Shown: positions 42,885 through 52,249, counted from the first letter of the stretch. The stretch is DNA of 64,000 nucleotides from Gammaproteobacteria bacterium Ga0074134 (GCA_001464965.1 LNEJ01000049.1:43199-107198); one strand, 5' to 3'. Notes: generated from the sequence alone by a model not told the origin. A program made the numbers and translations.

Positions 42885-44309
42885 TTATTTGTGTGCCACG
42901 TCCAGCTTGTCGACGGTATCGAACTCGAACTTGATCTCTTTCCATGTTTCCATGGCGATCTTCAGTTCGGGGCTGCTCTGAGCGGCCTTGGTCAGAATTT
43001 CCTTGCCAACCTTCTCGATCTCAATACCTTCGTTACGTGCCTTCACGCAGGCTTCCAGTGCCACACGGTTGGCCGCGGCGCCCGCCGCGTTGCCCCAGGG
43101 ATGGCCCAAGGTGCCGCCACCGAACTGCAGAACGGAGTCATCGCCAAAGATGCTAACCAGCGCCGGCATGTGCCAGACATGGATACCGCCAGAAGCCACG
43201 GCGAACACGCCGGGCATGGAGCCCCAGTCCTGATCGAAGAAAATGCCGCGTGAACGGTCTTCAGGAATGAAAGACTCACGCAGAATATCGATCCAGCCCA
43301 GGGTCGCTTCGCGGTCGCCTTCCAGCTTGCCAACCACGGTACCGGTGTGCAGATGGTCACCGCCGGACAGGCGCAGGATCTTGGCCAGCACGCGGAAGTG
43401 AATACCGTGGTGCGGGTTGCGGTCAAGCACGGCGTGCATGGCGCGATGGATGTGCAGCAGCATGCCGTTGTCACGGCACCAGTTGGCCAGACCCGTGTTG
43501 GCGCAGAAACCGCCAGTGATGTAATCGTGCATGATGATCGGCGCGCCGATTTCTTTGGCATGCTCGGCACGCTTGTACATCTCTTCCGGGGTGGGGGCCG
43601 TTACGTTCAGGTAGTGGCCTTTGCGCTCGCCGGTCTCACGCTCCGCCTTGATGGTAGCTTCTTGCACGAAGTCAAAGCGCTGCCTCCAGCGCATGAAGGG
43701 CTGGCTGTTGATGTTCTCATCGTCTTTGGTGAAATCCAGACCACCACGCAGACATTCGTATACGGCGCGGCCGTAGTTCTTGGCGGACAGGCCGAGCTTG
43801 GGCTTGATGGTGCAACCCAGCAAAGGACGGCCGTACTTGTTCATGATGTCGCGCTCAACCTGGATACCCATGGGCGGGCCGCCGCAGGTCTTGACGTAGG
43901 CGATGGGGAAGCGCACGTCTTCCAGACGCAATGCACGCACGGCCTTGAAGCCGAACACGTTACCCACCAGCGAGGTGAAGACGTTGACCACGGAACCTTC
44001 TTCGAACAGGTCAATGGGGTAGGCAATAAAGGCGTAATAGCAGGTATCGTCGCCAGGCACGTCTTCGATGCGGTAAGCGCGGCCTTTGTAATAATCCATG
44101 TCGGTCAGCAAGTCGGTCCACACCGTGGTCCAGGTGCCGGTAGAAGATTCAGCGGCCACGGCAGCGGCAGCCTCTTCACGATCTACGCCAGGCTGCGGGG
44201 TGATCTTGAAGCAGGCCAGGATATCGGTGTCCAGGGGGGTGTATTCCGGCATCCAGTACGTTTGACGGTACTCTTTAACGCCGGCGTTGTATTTCTTTGC
44301 AACTGCCAT
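42885..44309 (-). CDS. cbbL: Rubisco large subunit, form IA
   Basis: [41 protein letters not shown] region, [12 protein letters not shown]-like segment. Confidence 0.98.
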   Translation of the reverse strand: MAVAKKYNAGVKEYRQTYWMPEYTPLDTDILACFKITPQPGVDREEAAAAVAAESSTGTWTTVWTDLLTDMDYYKGRAYRIEDVPGDDTCYYAFIAYPIDLFEEGSVVNVFTSLVGNVFGFKAVRALRLEDVRFPIAYVKTCGGPPMGIQVERDIMNKYGRPLLGCTIKPKLGLSAKNYGRAVYECLRGGLDFTKDDENINSQPFMRWRQRFDFVQEATIKAERETGERKGHYLNVTAPTPEEMYKRAEHAKEIGAPIIMHDYITGGFCANTGLANWCRDNGMLLHIHRAMHAVLDRNPHHGIHFRVLAKILRLSGGDHLHTGTVVGKLEGDREATLGWIDILRESFIPEDRSRGIFFDQDWGSMPGVFAVASGGIHVWHMPALVSIFGDDSVLQFGGGTLGHPWGNAAGAAANRVALEACVKARNEGIEIEKVGKEILTKAAQSSPELKIAMETWKEIKFEFDTVDKLDVAHK

Positions 44310-44527
44310 AGGTGACTCCTTCTAGGGGATGGAAAATTTTTTCGATTATTCAGTCAAAACGTCCCACGCAAACTATCCCGAGCGGGGCCCGCTGTAAGGT
44401 ATTTCTGGTGAGCCGGAAAATCAACACTACCTTAGTGGACATTACTATGCCAACTTTTGATTATAAATAATATTCAGTATTTTTTATTATCAGCATAAGA
44501 TATTCTTATCTATATGAGCATCATATT

Positions 44528-45508
44528 ATGATGAAGAATATCACGCTCCGCCAGCTTAGAGTATTCGAGGCCGTCGCGCGCCACTCCAGTTACACACGCG
44601 CCGCCGACGATCTGCATTTGACGCAACCAGCGATCTCCATGCAGATCAAACACCTGGAAGACAATGTCGGTCTGCCGCTGTTTGAGCAGATCGGCAAGCG
44701 TATTTATCTGACCGAGGCGGGACGCGAGCTTCATCACTACAGCCGCCTTGTCATGCAACAACTCACCGACGCCGATGCGGTATTGTCGGAACTCAAGGGG
44801 GTGACGCGCGGGCGGCTCAACATCTCGGTGGTCAGCACCGCCAAACACTTTGCCCCTTATCTCCTTGCCATTTTCAGCAAACGCTTTGAAGGGGTGACGG
44901 TCAGCCTGAATGTCACCAACCGCGAGACGCTGCTGCGCCAGCTTGCTTCCAACGAGCGGGATATGGTGATCATGGGCGTGCCCCCCAAGCAGAACGATAT
45001 CGTCGCCGAGCCGTTTATGGAAAACCCGCTGGTGGTGATTGCGCCCTACGATCATCCGCTGCGCCAGGAGCGCAACATTCCGCTGGAGCGGCTGCAACAC
45101 GAGACCTTTCTGATGCGCGAGCAGGGCTCCGGCACGCGCATCGCCATGGAGCGGTTCTTTGCGGAACACAATATTCACCTGATCAGCGGCATGGAGATGG
45201 ACAGCAACGAGGCCATCAAACAGGGGGTGCAGGCCGGGCTGGGGCTGGGGATCGTTTCCGTTCATACCGTCAACCTGGAAATAGAGGTCAAACGCCTTGC
45301 CATTCTCGATGTCGCCTCGTTCCCAATCGTCCGCCAGTGGTATCTGGTCCACCAGCGCGACAAACGCCTCTCCCCGGTGGCCCAGGCGTTCAAGGAGTTT
45401 ATTCTGAACGAGGCCAAGGGACTGCTGGAGGCCATGCGTGGCGGGGGAGTTCCGGCACAGGTGTCGAACAAGAGCAAAAAGACCGCAAGCGCGAAGAAAA
45501 ATCCGTAG
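44528..45508 (+). CDS. cbbR: LysR-family regulator CbbR (copy 1), divergent from cbbL
   Basis: MKNITLRQLRVFEAVARHSSYTRAADDLHLTQPAISMQIKHLE. Confidence 0.92.
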   Translation: MMKNITLRQLRVFEAVARHSSYTRAADDLHLTQPAISMQIKHLEDNVGLPLFEQIGKRIYLTEAGRELHHYSRLVMQQLTDADAVLSELKGVTRGRLNISVVSTAKHFAPYLLAIFSKRFEGVTVSLNVTNRETLLRQLASNERDMVIMGVPPKQNDIVAEPFMENPLVVIAPYDHPLRQERNIPLERLQHETFLMREQGSGTRIAMERFFAEHNIHLISGMEMDSNEAIKQGVQAGLGLGIVSVHTVNLEIEVKRLAILDVASFPIVRQWYLVHQRDKRLSPVAQAFKEFILNEAKGLLEAMRGGGVPAQVSNKSKKTASAKKNP

Positions 45509-45518
45509 CAGCAACATA

Positions 45519-45830
45519 TCAGGGCAAATCTTTCTGCCTGCGCATTACCTCGGTATCGGAGACCAGCGCCATCAGGTGATGGCCGCGGCGTATCATCTTG
45601 GCCAGATCCTCCATGACCTCATTGAGCCGCTCCGGGGGCACGACCATCAGAAACAGGATATTGCTGTCGATGTCCATCAACCCATGCTGAATGCCGGAAG
45701 CCCCGGCGCCGCGTGCATCCACCACTGTGTACCCGCTCACCGAATGACGCTTCGATAGTTCGATAAACTGCGCCTCAAGCTCCGCCGTCGCAATGATACG
45801 GACCAATTTCTCTGCTACTAATTTCACCAT
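45519..45830 (-). CDS. PII-like signalling protein (SbtB/CPII type)
   Basis: VDARGAGASGIQHGLMDIDSNILFLMVVPPERLNEVME; immediately downstream of sbtA-type gene. Confidence 0.83.
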   Translation of the reverse strand: MVKLVAEKLVRIIATAELEAQFIELSKRHSVSGYTVVDARGAGASGIQHGLMDIDSNILFLMVVPPERLNEVMEDLAKMIRRGHHLMALVSDTEVMRRQKDLP

Positions 45831-45862
45831 ACTCTTTCCCCCGGGTACCTATCTCATGCAGC

Positions 45863-46840
45863 CTAGCGCGCAAGCCATTGAGCCAATTCATAATACAGCG
45901 GAATACCGAAGATGACATTAAACGGAAAGGTCACCCCCAGCGACAATGTCAGGTAAAAGGACGGGTTGGCCTCGGGGATCGCCAGCCTCATGGCGGGCGG
46001 CACCGCGATGTAGGAGGCGCTCGCAGCCAGCACTGCAACGAGAGTGACACCACCCACGCTGAACCCCAGAATGGCGTGCCCCACCAGCAGGCCGATTGCC
46101 CCGCCGATCAACGGCATGATTATCCCAAAACCCACCAGAAACACACCCACCTTGCGGAACTCACCGATGCGCTTGGCCGCTTCCAAGCCCATTTCCAGCA
46201 GGAACAGCGACAGGACGCCCATGAATATTTGATCATAAAACGGCATGATTTTTTTCAGGCTGGCGGGCGTGGCGACCACCCCCACCACGATTGCACCAAG
46301 AAGGAGAATCACGCTGCCGTTGGTAAAGGCATCCCGGAGAAGTTCCCTCGTCACCGAGTGGCCACCGCCATTACTCTGCACCTCCGTACCCACACGCGAA
46401 AACTTGGCCAGCAACAGGCCGATGATGATCGCCGGGGACTCCATGATGGCGAGCATGATGATCGGATAGGTTTCATGGGCGACGTTCTGCACTTCCAGGA
46501 ATGCCAGGGCGGTCAGAAACGTACCCGCGCTGACCGAGCCGTAATGGGCGGCGATCGCCGATGAATTCAGGGGGTCGATGCGCCCCAGCCAGCGCAGGAT
46601 GGCGTAGGCCAGCAACGGTAGCAAAAAACCCAAGGCAAGCGCGGCCACCACTGCATCGACCGCCGCACCGAAGTCCGCCTTGGCCAGCTCAATCCCCCCG
46701 TGCAGCCCAATCCCCAGCAACAAGTAAATGGACAAGGTCTTGGATAGATCTGCGGGAAACTTGAGATCGGAGCGTATCACCTGCGCGAGGAATCCAAGCG
46801 CAAAAAACAACACCGCCGGAATGAGAAGATTGGAAAGCAT
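45863..46840 (-). CDS. sbtA: SbtA-type sodium-dependent bicarbonate transporter
   Basis: Ten-TM protein; SSAIAAHYGSVSAGTFLTAL and AASASYIAVPPAMRLAIPEANPSFYLTLSLGVTFPFNV motifs. Confidence 0.93.
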   Translation of the reverse strand: MLSNLLIPAVLFFALGFLAQVIRSDLKFPADLSKTLSIYLLLGIGLHGGIELAKADFGAAVDAVVAALALGFLLPLLAYAILRWLGRIDPLNSSAIAAHYGSVSAGTFLTALAFLEVQNVAHETYPIIMLAIMESPAIIIGLLLAKFSRVGTEVQSNGGGHSVTRELLRDAFTNGSVILLLGAIVVGVVATPASLKKIMPFYDQIFMGVLSLFLLEMGLEAAKRIGEFRKVGVFLVGFGIIMPLIGGAIGLLVGHAILGFSVGGVTLVAVLAASASYIAVPPAMRLAIPEANPSFYLTLSLGVTFPFNVIFGIPLYYELAQWLAR

Positions 46841-46935
46841 CGTACACCTGCCTCGTTTTAATGCGTTAGCGAAAACATCAGGCTAATGATGCATTGGAAA
46901 GTGGATAAATAAAAATAAGAAATAAATTACCTTTA

Positions 46936-46953
46936 GATAGATATATATCTATC
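46936..46953. promoter_or_regulatory. 18-bp perfect palindrome upstream of sbtA
   Basis: GATAGatatatatCTATC. Confidence 0.55.
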
Positions 46954-47020
46954 ATTTGGGGGCAGCACTGCTAATCATACAGCTTGCCATTTTCGTTCAG
47001 TTTACCCGCCCCCTATGTTG

Positions 47021-49297
47021 TCAAGCTGAGCCCGCTCGTGTACGCGCCTTATCACACAAATCGGTGAACGAGAATAATACCGGGATCGTGCTGGCCTGCT
47101 CCAACTCTTTGTCCGGCCTGAACGCCAGAACAAAATTTCCGCGCACCTCCATGTAAAATTTCGGATTGTCCATAAAGAACTGAACCAGCTCGTCAGTCAG
47201 GTAGCCCCGTATGTCGGCGTCATGCTTGGTGTAAACACGATAGATCTCGGAGAATTCCTGGTGATCGTCAAAGGCCACCTCCCGGTAGCCGACCAGATAG
47301 CGTTCAAGGTAGTGCGCTGGCGCCACAATGAAATCCGGAATCGCCTTTTCCAGCGGACCTACGATGACCAGCGTGTGGCGATGCTCCGAGTAATAGTCCG
47401 GCGCACGTGTGTGGCTATAGTCAAACAATTTGACCTGACGGCCTTTATACAGGCCACTCATGACGTTGCGTTTTTGCTTGTTATCGCCACGGCGAAAGTA
47501 AACAAAGTCTTGCGCATTCAAGGTGGTTTCGATGCCCGGCGAAAACGCCAGATCATATCGTCCGGCGATCTCGCTCATCTGCTGCTGGCGCTCTGATAGC
47601 GTCTCTTCCTGCCGCATCAGCTGGACGTCAGGCATGCGCGCAGACAGGGAGTGCTGCGAGAAGGGGTAATAATTCTCCATCCCCTGGATAGTACATGATT
47701 TCCCTTCGCGCAAACATTCTTCACGGAAATGGTGCAAATATTCCATTGCAGTGTGATCAACAATCTTGCCAGACTCGGTGACCACCAGCGCCACATCGGC
47801 ATGCCTGGGGAGTAGTGCGAGCACCTTGTCCAGGTGCAGCAGGTTAAAGCAGACGACCGACGAGAGTGATACTTCACAGGTTTCCTTTCCTGCATGCTCA
47901 ATGGTTTTTACCTTGATCACAGGGCTTTTCAGCACCCCGGATAGATGTCCCCGTAAAAATTCAAACGAACGCACGAAGGTAAAGTGCCCCCTGAGCACAT
48001 ACCTGAAAGAAGGCATCAGCAGATAAAGCAGCAGCAAAAACTCAGCCAGTACACCGAGCAATATCCCCATCAGGAGATCGGTCACAAGAATGGCGGTTAT
48101 CGTGCCCACAAAAATGACAAACTGATCTTTACCTATGCTATAGGTTTTACTGAACACGCCCGGCTGACACAAGCGCCATCCCACATAGGTGATGATCGCC
48201 GCCAGGGTGGCCAGAGGAATACGATTAATCAACGCTGTGCCCAACAGGGTAAATATCAGCAAAAATACCGCGTTGTAGGCATTAGCCCACAAGGTGCGCC
48301 CGCCAGCGTCGATATTCGCCCGGCTTTTTACTCCGCCGGGGATAATGGTCAAGCCTCCCGCCAGGCTGGACAACATATTGGAGACACCCATCGCGCGCAA
48401 CGTGACATTGGGGTTCGACTTTCGTTGAAACGGATCGATCTTGTCCACCGCCGCAATGGTGGCAAGCGACTCGATGCCATCGATAAGGGTCAGCGTAATC
48501 ACAATGACGATGACACTCCACCAGAGCTCCTGCCTCTCCCAGACACCGCTGAAATCCGGCAAAGTGACGCCATGGAGAATTTGATCCGGCACCTTGATCA
48601 ATTGATTTGGCGCGAGCTGGAACAGGTAGCCAAGGACAATGCCGACGCCCGCCACCAGCACTGGCGCGGGCAGCCGCTTAAGCCAATGATTTTTGCTGCG
48701 GTTGAAGAAAAACATCAAGAACAGGCATATCGCGCCGAGCAGGAACACTTTCACATCAAGGCGCAGAAAATAGCCGGGCAGCTTGGCCAGCGCAGCCAAT
48801 ATGCTTTTGGTAGGCGTGGCTGAGACACCGATCAGCAACGGAAACTGCTTGATGATAATCATCACACCGATTGCCGCGAGCATGCCCTCCACCACTGTGG
48901 CGGGCAGGAAAATGGCATATTTGCCCGCCTTCAGCGCGCTCAATGTCACCTGGATCATGCCCGTCAGGCAGATGGCAACCAGCAACAGCGGATAACCCGC
49001 CGCCAGATCGCCACTGCCCAGCGTGAGCATGCCCGCCAGCAGCGCGGGGGCCAAGCCTGCCGCTGGCCCGCTGATGGTCACATAGGCGCCACCCAGCAAA
49101 GGGAAGACCAAACCCGCGATGATTGCGGAAATAAGCCCGGCCACAGGCGGAGCACCCGAGGCAATAGCAATGGCCAAAGAAAGCGGCAGTGAAACCATGG
49201 CCACCTGCAAACCGGCAAGCATGTCATAGCGCCAGTGACGCAGGCCTTTTATGCCGTTTTGCGGCTGGACAGCCGGTGCGTTCGTGACCTCACTCAT
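47021..49297 (-). CDS. SulP-family anion (bicarbonate) transporter with C-terminal soluble extension
   Basis: SulP core (GLQVAMVSLPLSLAIAIASG, NMLSSLAGGLTIIPGGVKSRANIDAGGRT), cytosolic region, then about 180 extra residues. Confidence 0.93.
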   Translation of the reverse strand: MSEVTNAPAVQPQNGIKGLRHWRYDMLAGLQVAMVSLPLSLAIAIASGAPPVAGLISAIIAGLVFPLLGGAYVTISGPAAGLAPALLAGMLTLGSGDLAAGYPLLLVAICLTGMIQVTLSALKAGKYAIFLPATVVEGMLAAIGVMIIIKQFPLLIGVSATPTKSILAALAKLPGYFLRLDVKVFLLGAICLFLMFFFNRSKNHWLKRLPAPVLVAGVGIVLGYLFQLAPNQLIKVPDQILHGVTLPDFSGVWERQELWWSVIVIVITLTLIDGIESLATIAAVDKIDPFQRKSNPNVTLRAMGVSNMLSSLAGGLTIIPGGVKSRANIDAGGRTLWANAYNAVFLLIFTLLGTALINRIPLATLAAIITYVGWRLCQPGVFSKTYSIGKDQFVIFVGTITAILVTDLLMGILLGVLAEFLLLLYLLMPSFRYVLRGHFTFVRSFEFLRGHLSGVLKSPVIKVKTIEHAGKETCEVSLSSVVCFNLLHLDKVLALLPRHADVALVVTESGKIVDHTAMEYLHHFREECLREGKSCTIQGMENYYPFSQHSLSARMPDVQLMRQEETLSERQQQMSEIAGRYDLAFSPGIETTLNAQDFVYFRRGDNKQKRNVMSGLYKGRQVKLFDYSHTRAPDYYSEHRHTLVIVGPLEKAIPDFIVAPAHYLERYLVGYREVAFDDHQEFSEIYRVYTKHDADIRGYLTDELVQFFMDNPKFYMEVRGNFVLAFRPDKELEQASTIPVLFSFTDLCDKARTRAGSA

Positions 49298-49404
49298 CTC
49301 CGTTCACTCTAGGGTATGTCATGCACACCGTGCCGTATTAAGTATGTGCTGCCGAGAATACCTTCAAAAATAGATAAATATAATTATATTTTTATGATTA
49401 TCTT

Positions 49405-49422
49405 GATAGGATTTTATCTATC
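49405..49422. promoter_or_regulatory. 18-bp GATAG-N8-CTATC inverted repeat in the sulP/cbbR2 divergent region
   Basis: gataggattttatctatc. Confidence 0.55.
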
Positions 49423-49478
49423 ATATACAGATACTTTAGCAAATCATTCGCGGCCGGATATTTTTCAGGAGTCAAATT

Positions 49479-50456
49479 ATGAGACACGCCACGTTCCGCC
49501 AACTCAAGGTTTTCGAAACCATCGCGCGCCACCTTAGTTTTACCCGTGCGGCGGAAGAGCTCTTCCTCACCCAGCCGACCGTTTCCATGCAGATCAAGCA
49601 GCTCACCGACATCGTGGGCCTGCCCTTGCTCGAGCAGATCGGCAAGCGCATCCATCTTACCGATGCGGGGCGCGAACTCTACACAACCTGCCAGGAAATC
49701 TTCGGTAGTCTCGAGCGCTTCGAGATGACGATAGCTGACCACAAGGGGTTGAAAAAAGGCCGGTTGCGCCTTGCTGTTATCACCACGGCAAAATATTTTG
49801 CGCCACGTGTACTCGGCCCATTCTGCCAGCGTTACCCAGGCATCGATATCTCACTCAAGGTCACCAACCGCGAGCGCGTGCTGGAGCGCTTGAGCGAAAA
49901 CATGGATGATCTCTACATCCTGGGCCAGCCACCGGGAAATCTCGGAACAAACTTCCAGCCCTTCATGGAAAATCCTCTGGTGATGGTGGCGCGCGCCGAT
50001 CACCCCTTGGCAAAAAGGAAAAACATCCCCTTGCAACGTATCGCCGAAGAGCCGTTTATCATGCGTGAACCTGGCTCGGGCATACGTCAGGCAACGCAAC
50101 AACTTTTCGAGGACAACGGCATATCGCTGCGGGTCAGGATGGAGCTGGGCAGCAACGAGGCCATCAAGCAGGGTATCGCGGGCGGGCTGGGGATAGCGGC
50201 ACTGTCGGTACATACCCTGGCATTGGACTGGACCTCCGGGGAATTCGCAATTCTCGACGTGGAGGGCTTCCCCATTCTGCGCCATTGGTACATTGCTTAC
50301 CCTGGCGATAAAAAGCTGTCGGTCGTTGCACAGGCATTCTATGATTACCTGCTTAACGAAGGAAGACAGGTCGCCGAGGCGCCCTTTAATGATTCCCGGA
50401 TCGTTTGGCCCGAAAAAATACTAAAGGCAATTAAAGCGCCATTGCCGATGGCTTGA
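49479..50456 (+). CDS. LysR-family CbbR-like regulator (copy 2), divergent from sulP
   Basis: MRHATFRQLKVFETIARHLSFTRAAEELFLTQPTVSMQIKQL. Confidence 0.91.
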   Translation: MRHATFRQLKVFETIARHLSFTRAAEELFLTQPTVSMQIKQLTDIVGLPLLEQIGKRIHLTDAGRELYTTCQEIFGSLERFEMTIADHKGLKKGRLRLAVITTAKYFAPRVLGPFCQRYPGIDISLKVTNRERVLERLSENMDDLYILGQPPGNLGTNFQPFMENPLVMVARADHPLAKRKNIPLQRIAEEPFIMREPGSGIRQATQQLFEDNGISLRVRMELGSNEAIKQGIAGGLGIAALSVHTLALDWTSGEFAILDVEGFPILRHWYIAYPGDKKLSVVAQAFYDYLLNEGRQVAEAPFNDSRIVWPEKILKAIKAPLPMA

Positions 50457-50592
50457 GCTGGTCTTGCGCAGTGCGGTGTCACGCTTCGCTCATGTGCAAC
50501 AAGCACACTACGCTCAGCGTTCCTTGCCCTGCGCCTCCTGTATATGCAGGGCGGCCTCCGTCGCAGGGATTATTTATTCACAGGCAGGCTCT
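50455..50592. repeat. Right half of dispersed repeat family 1
   Basis: Matches 63639-63762: gcgcagtgcggtgtcacgcttcgctcatgtgcaacaagcacactacgctcagc...cgcagggattatttattcacaggcaggctct. Confidence 0.88.
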
Positions 50593-50777
50593 TAATCCGG
50601 CCAAACCCGCTCCGGGTGGAGATTGTTCCGCGCATCATCCCGGCCCGAGGCAGGCGGCTGATCACTTTTGCGCGTGGCCTGTGGCCGCGCTGGCATCGAG
50701 GAGGGCGCCATGGGCGGTTCCTGTGATTTTTTAGCTTGACGCACGCCAGCGGCCAGCTTGGTTTCCAGTTTTTTCAT
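50592..50777 (-). CDS. mcdB: Candidate alpha-McdB (carboxysome positioning adaptor)
   Basis: 61 aa, charged/disordered, overlaps ParA-type gene by ATGA, ends in ...ERVWPD with C-terminal Trp. Confidence 0.65.
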   Translation of the reverse strand: MKKLETKLAAGVRQAKKSQEPPMAPSSMPARPQATRKSDQPPASGRDDARNNLHPERVWPD

Positions 50778-51412
50778 AGATCCAGTATCTCCTCAATGAT
50801 GGCGTCAATTTCCGCGGCAGCGGGTTTGCCGCGATTCGCGAGCTCATACACACTCGCCCCTTCCAGCGCCGCGTTGCGATAGATGGCGCGGCGCTGCACG
50901 GCGTTTTTCAGTGCCGGGATGTCAAATTCAGCGAGCGCCTGCTGCATGGAGCGTGACAACGCATTACGCATTTCAAGCTGATTGAGAATTAAATACGCTT
51001 GTAAATTGCGATTCTCCTGTTTTGCGTTTTCAACCGCCTTGGCCATGCGTACGCTCGCCCATAAATCCATGGGTGACGGCAATACCGGGATCAGCACCCT
51101 GTCCGCCGCCACCATCGCCAGCCGCACGGCGTCGCTCTCCAGCGTCGGCGGACAATCCACCACGATATATTGATAATCCTGCCGGAAACGCCCGATTTCC
51201 CGGCTCAGGCTACCTGCCACTGCGATTACCGTGGCGGGATAGGCTCGTTCATCCGGCGCCAGGCGCGCCCACTGGCTGGCGGATCCCTGCGGGTCGGCAT
51301 CCACCACCAAGGTACGGCCACGGCGAGCCAAGCCCGCCGCCAGATTCATGGTGAGCGTAGTTTTGCCCGTACCACCCTTCTGATTCGCTATCGCAAACAC
51401 CTGTGTGGGCAT
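50774..51412 (-). CDS. mcdA: ParA-type ATPase, McdA-like
   Basis: MPTQVFAIANQKGGTGKTTLTMNLAAGLARRG deviant Walker A; in the cso operon; start at internal MPTQVF. Confidence 0.9.
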   Translation of the reverse strand: MPTQVFAIANQKGGTGKTTLTMNLAAGLARRGRTLVVDADPQGSASQWARLAPDERAYPATVIAVAGSLSREIGRFRQDYQYIVVDCPPTLESDAVRLAMVAADRVLIPVLPSPMDLWASVRMAKAVENAKQENRNLQAYLILNQLEMRNALSRSMQQALAEFDIPALKNAVQRRAIYRNAALEGASVYELANRGKPAAAEIDAIIEEILDL

Positions 51413-51422
51413 ATGTCGTGCC

Positions 51423-51710
51423 TTACGTAGCGTCTGAATTTTCGCAGAAGACATCAATCTCGTGCGCAAATGCGATATCGATGGGACTTATGGTCTTTCC
51501 GTCACGCGCATCAATGGTTATATTGACATAGGTGGTGCCAAAACTGCTGCTTGGGTAATAGCCCTCGCGTTCCGACAAGGCGGCCAGCCAATCGAGAAAG
51601 CGGCGGGTCTCGGCGTAGGATGGAAAAGCCAGGCGGCGGCTGAGCGAGGCAGGTTTGTCGCGTTGCTCCCATGCCGCTGAGAGGGTGCTTTGAGCGCGTT
51701 CGTCGTGCAT
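51423..51710 (-). CDS. Pterin-4a-carbinolamine dehydratase-like Rubisco assembly factor (acRAF)
   Basis: LAFPSYAETRRFLDWLAALSEREGYYPSSSFGTTYVNITIDA; cso operon context. Confidence 0.85.
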   Translation of the reverse strand: MHDERAQSTLSAAWEQRDKPASLSRRLAFPSYAETRRFLDWLAALSEREGYYPSSSFGTTYVNITIDARDGKTISPIDIAFAHEIDVFCENSDAT

Positions 51711-51714
51711 GGCG

Positions 51715-52149
51715 TTACACCTGTTTCATTAGTGACTGTTGCAGCTTATCAATATGCCGGAGATGTGCGATCTCTTCTTCAAGTATAGCCGCAAACAGAG
51801 CACGATTTTCAAAATCTCGGGTACGCTCGCAATAATCCGCCGCTTCCTCGTACAAACGCACGGCCTCCAGTTCGATGGCGCGATTGATATCGAATATCTC
51901 TGGCAGTGTTCTGCCCAGCCTGACAGGGATAAGCTGGGTAGCGTTGGCGGTGGCGCCGTACATCAGCATGCGCTCCATGAGACGCTCGGCATGGATCAGC
52001 TCCTCCTCCACATCACGGCGGAATTGTTCGCTGAGTTCAGCCATACCCCACAACGCGGTAAGTCTGGACTGCATGAGGTATTGTTGCACCGCCGCCATTT
52101 CATGGCTTAGCGCACGGTTAAGAAAACCAATCAGGCGCGGGTTTGGCAT
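51715..52149 (-). CDS. Ferritin-like / bacterioferritin-type protein of cso operon
   Basis: NRALSHEMAAVQQYLMQSRL...EEELIHAERLMERMLMYG...EEEIAHLRHI. Confidence 0.88.
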   Translation of the reverse strand: MPNPRLIGFLNRALSHEMAAVQQYLMQSRLTALWGMAELSEQFRRDVEEELIHAERLMERMLMYGATANATQLIPVRLGRTLPEIFDINRAIELEAVRLYEEAADYCERTRDFENRALFAAILEEEIAHLRHIDKLQQSLMKQV

Positions 52150-52249
52150 TATGGAATCAGCCTCTTTGCGCTGCCGATGTCATGCCGGAAGCAGCCGCCA
52201 TAAGCGAACGCACTACAGCGTGCCTGATTATGGCGGCTTTCCCTCATCA

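Noticed and set aside
43347-44315. 322-aa plus-strand ORF antisense to cbbL
   Set aside because: Shadow frame of cbbL with no domain signature.
44510-45517. 335-aa minus-strand ORF antisense to cbbR1
   Set aside because: Shadow of a clear LysR-type regulator.
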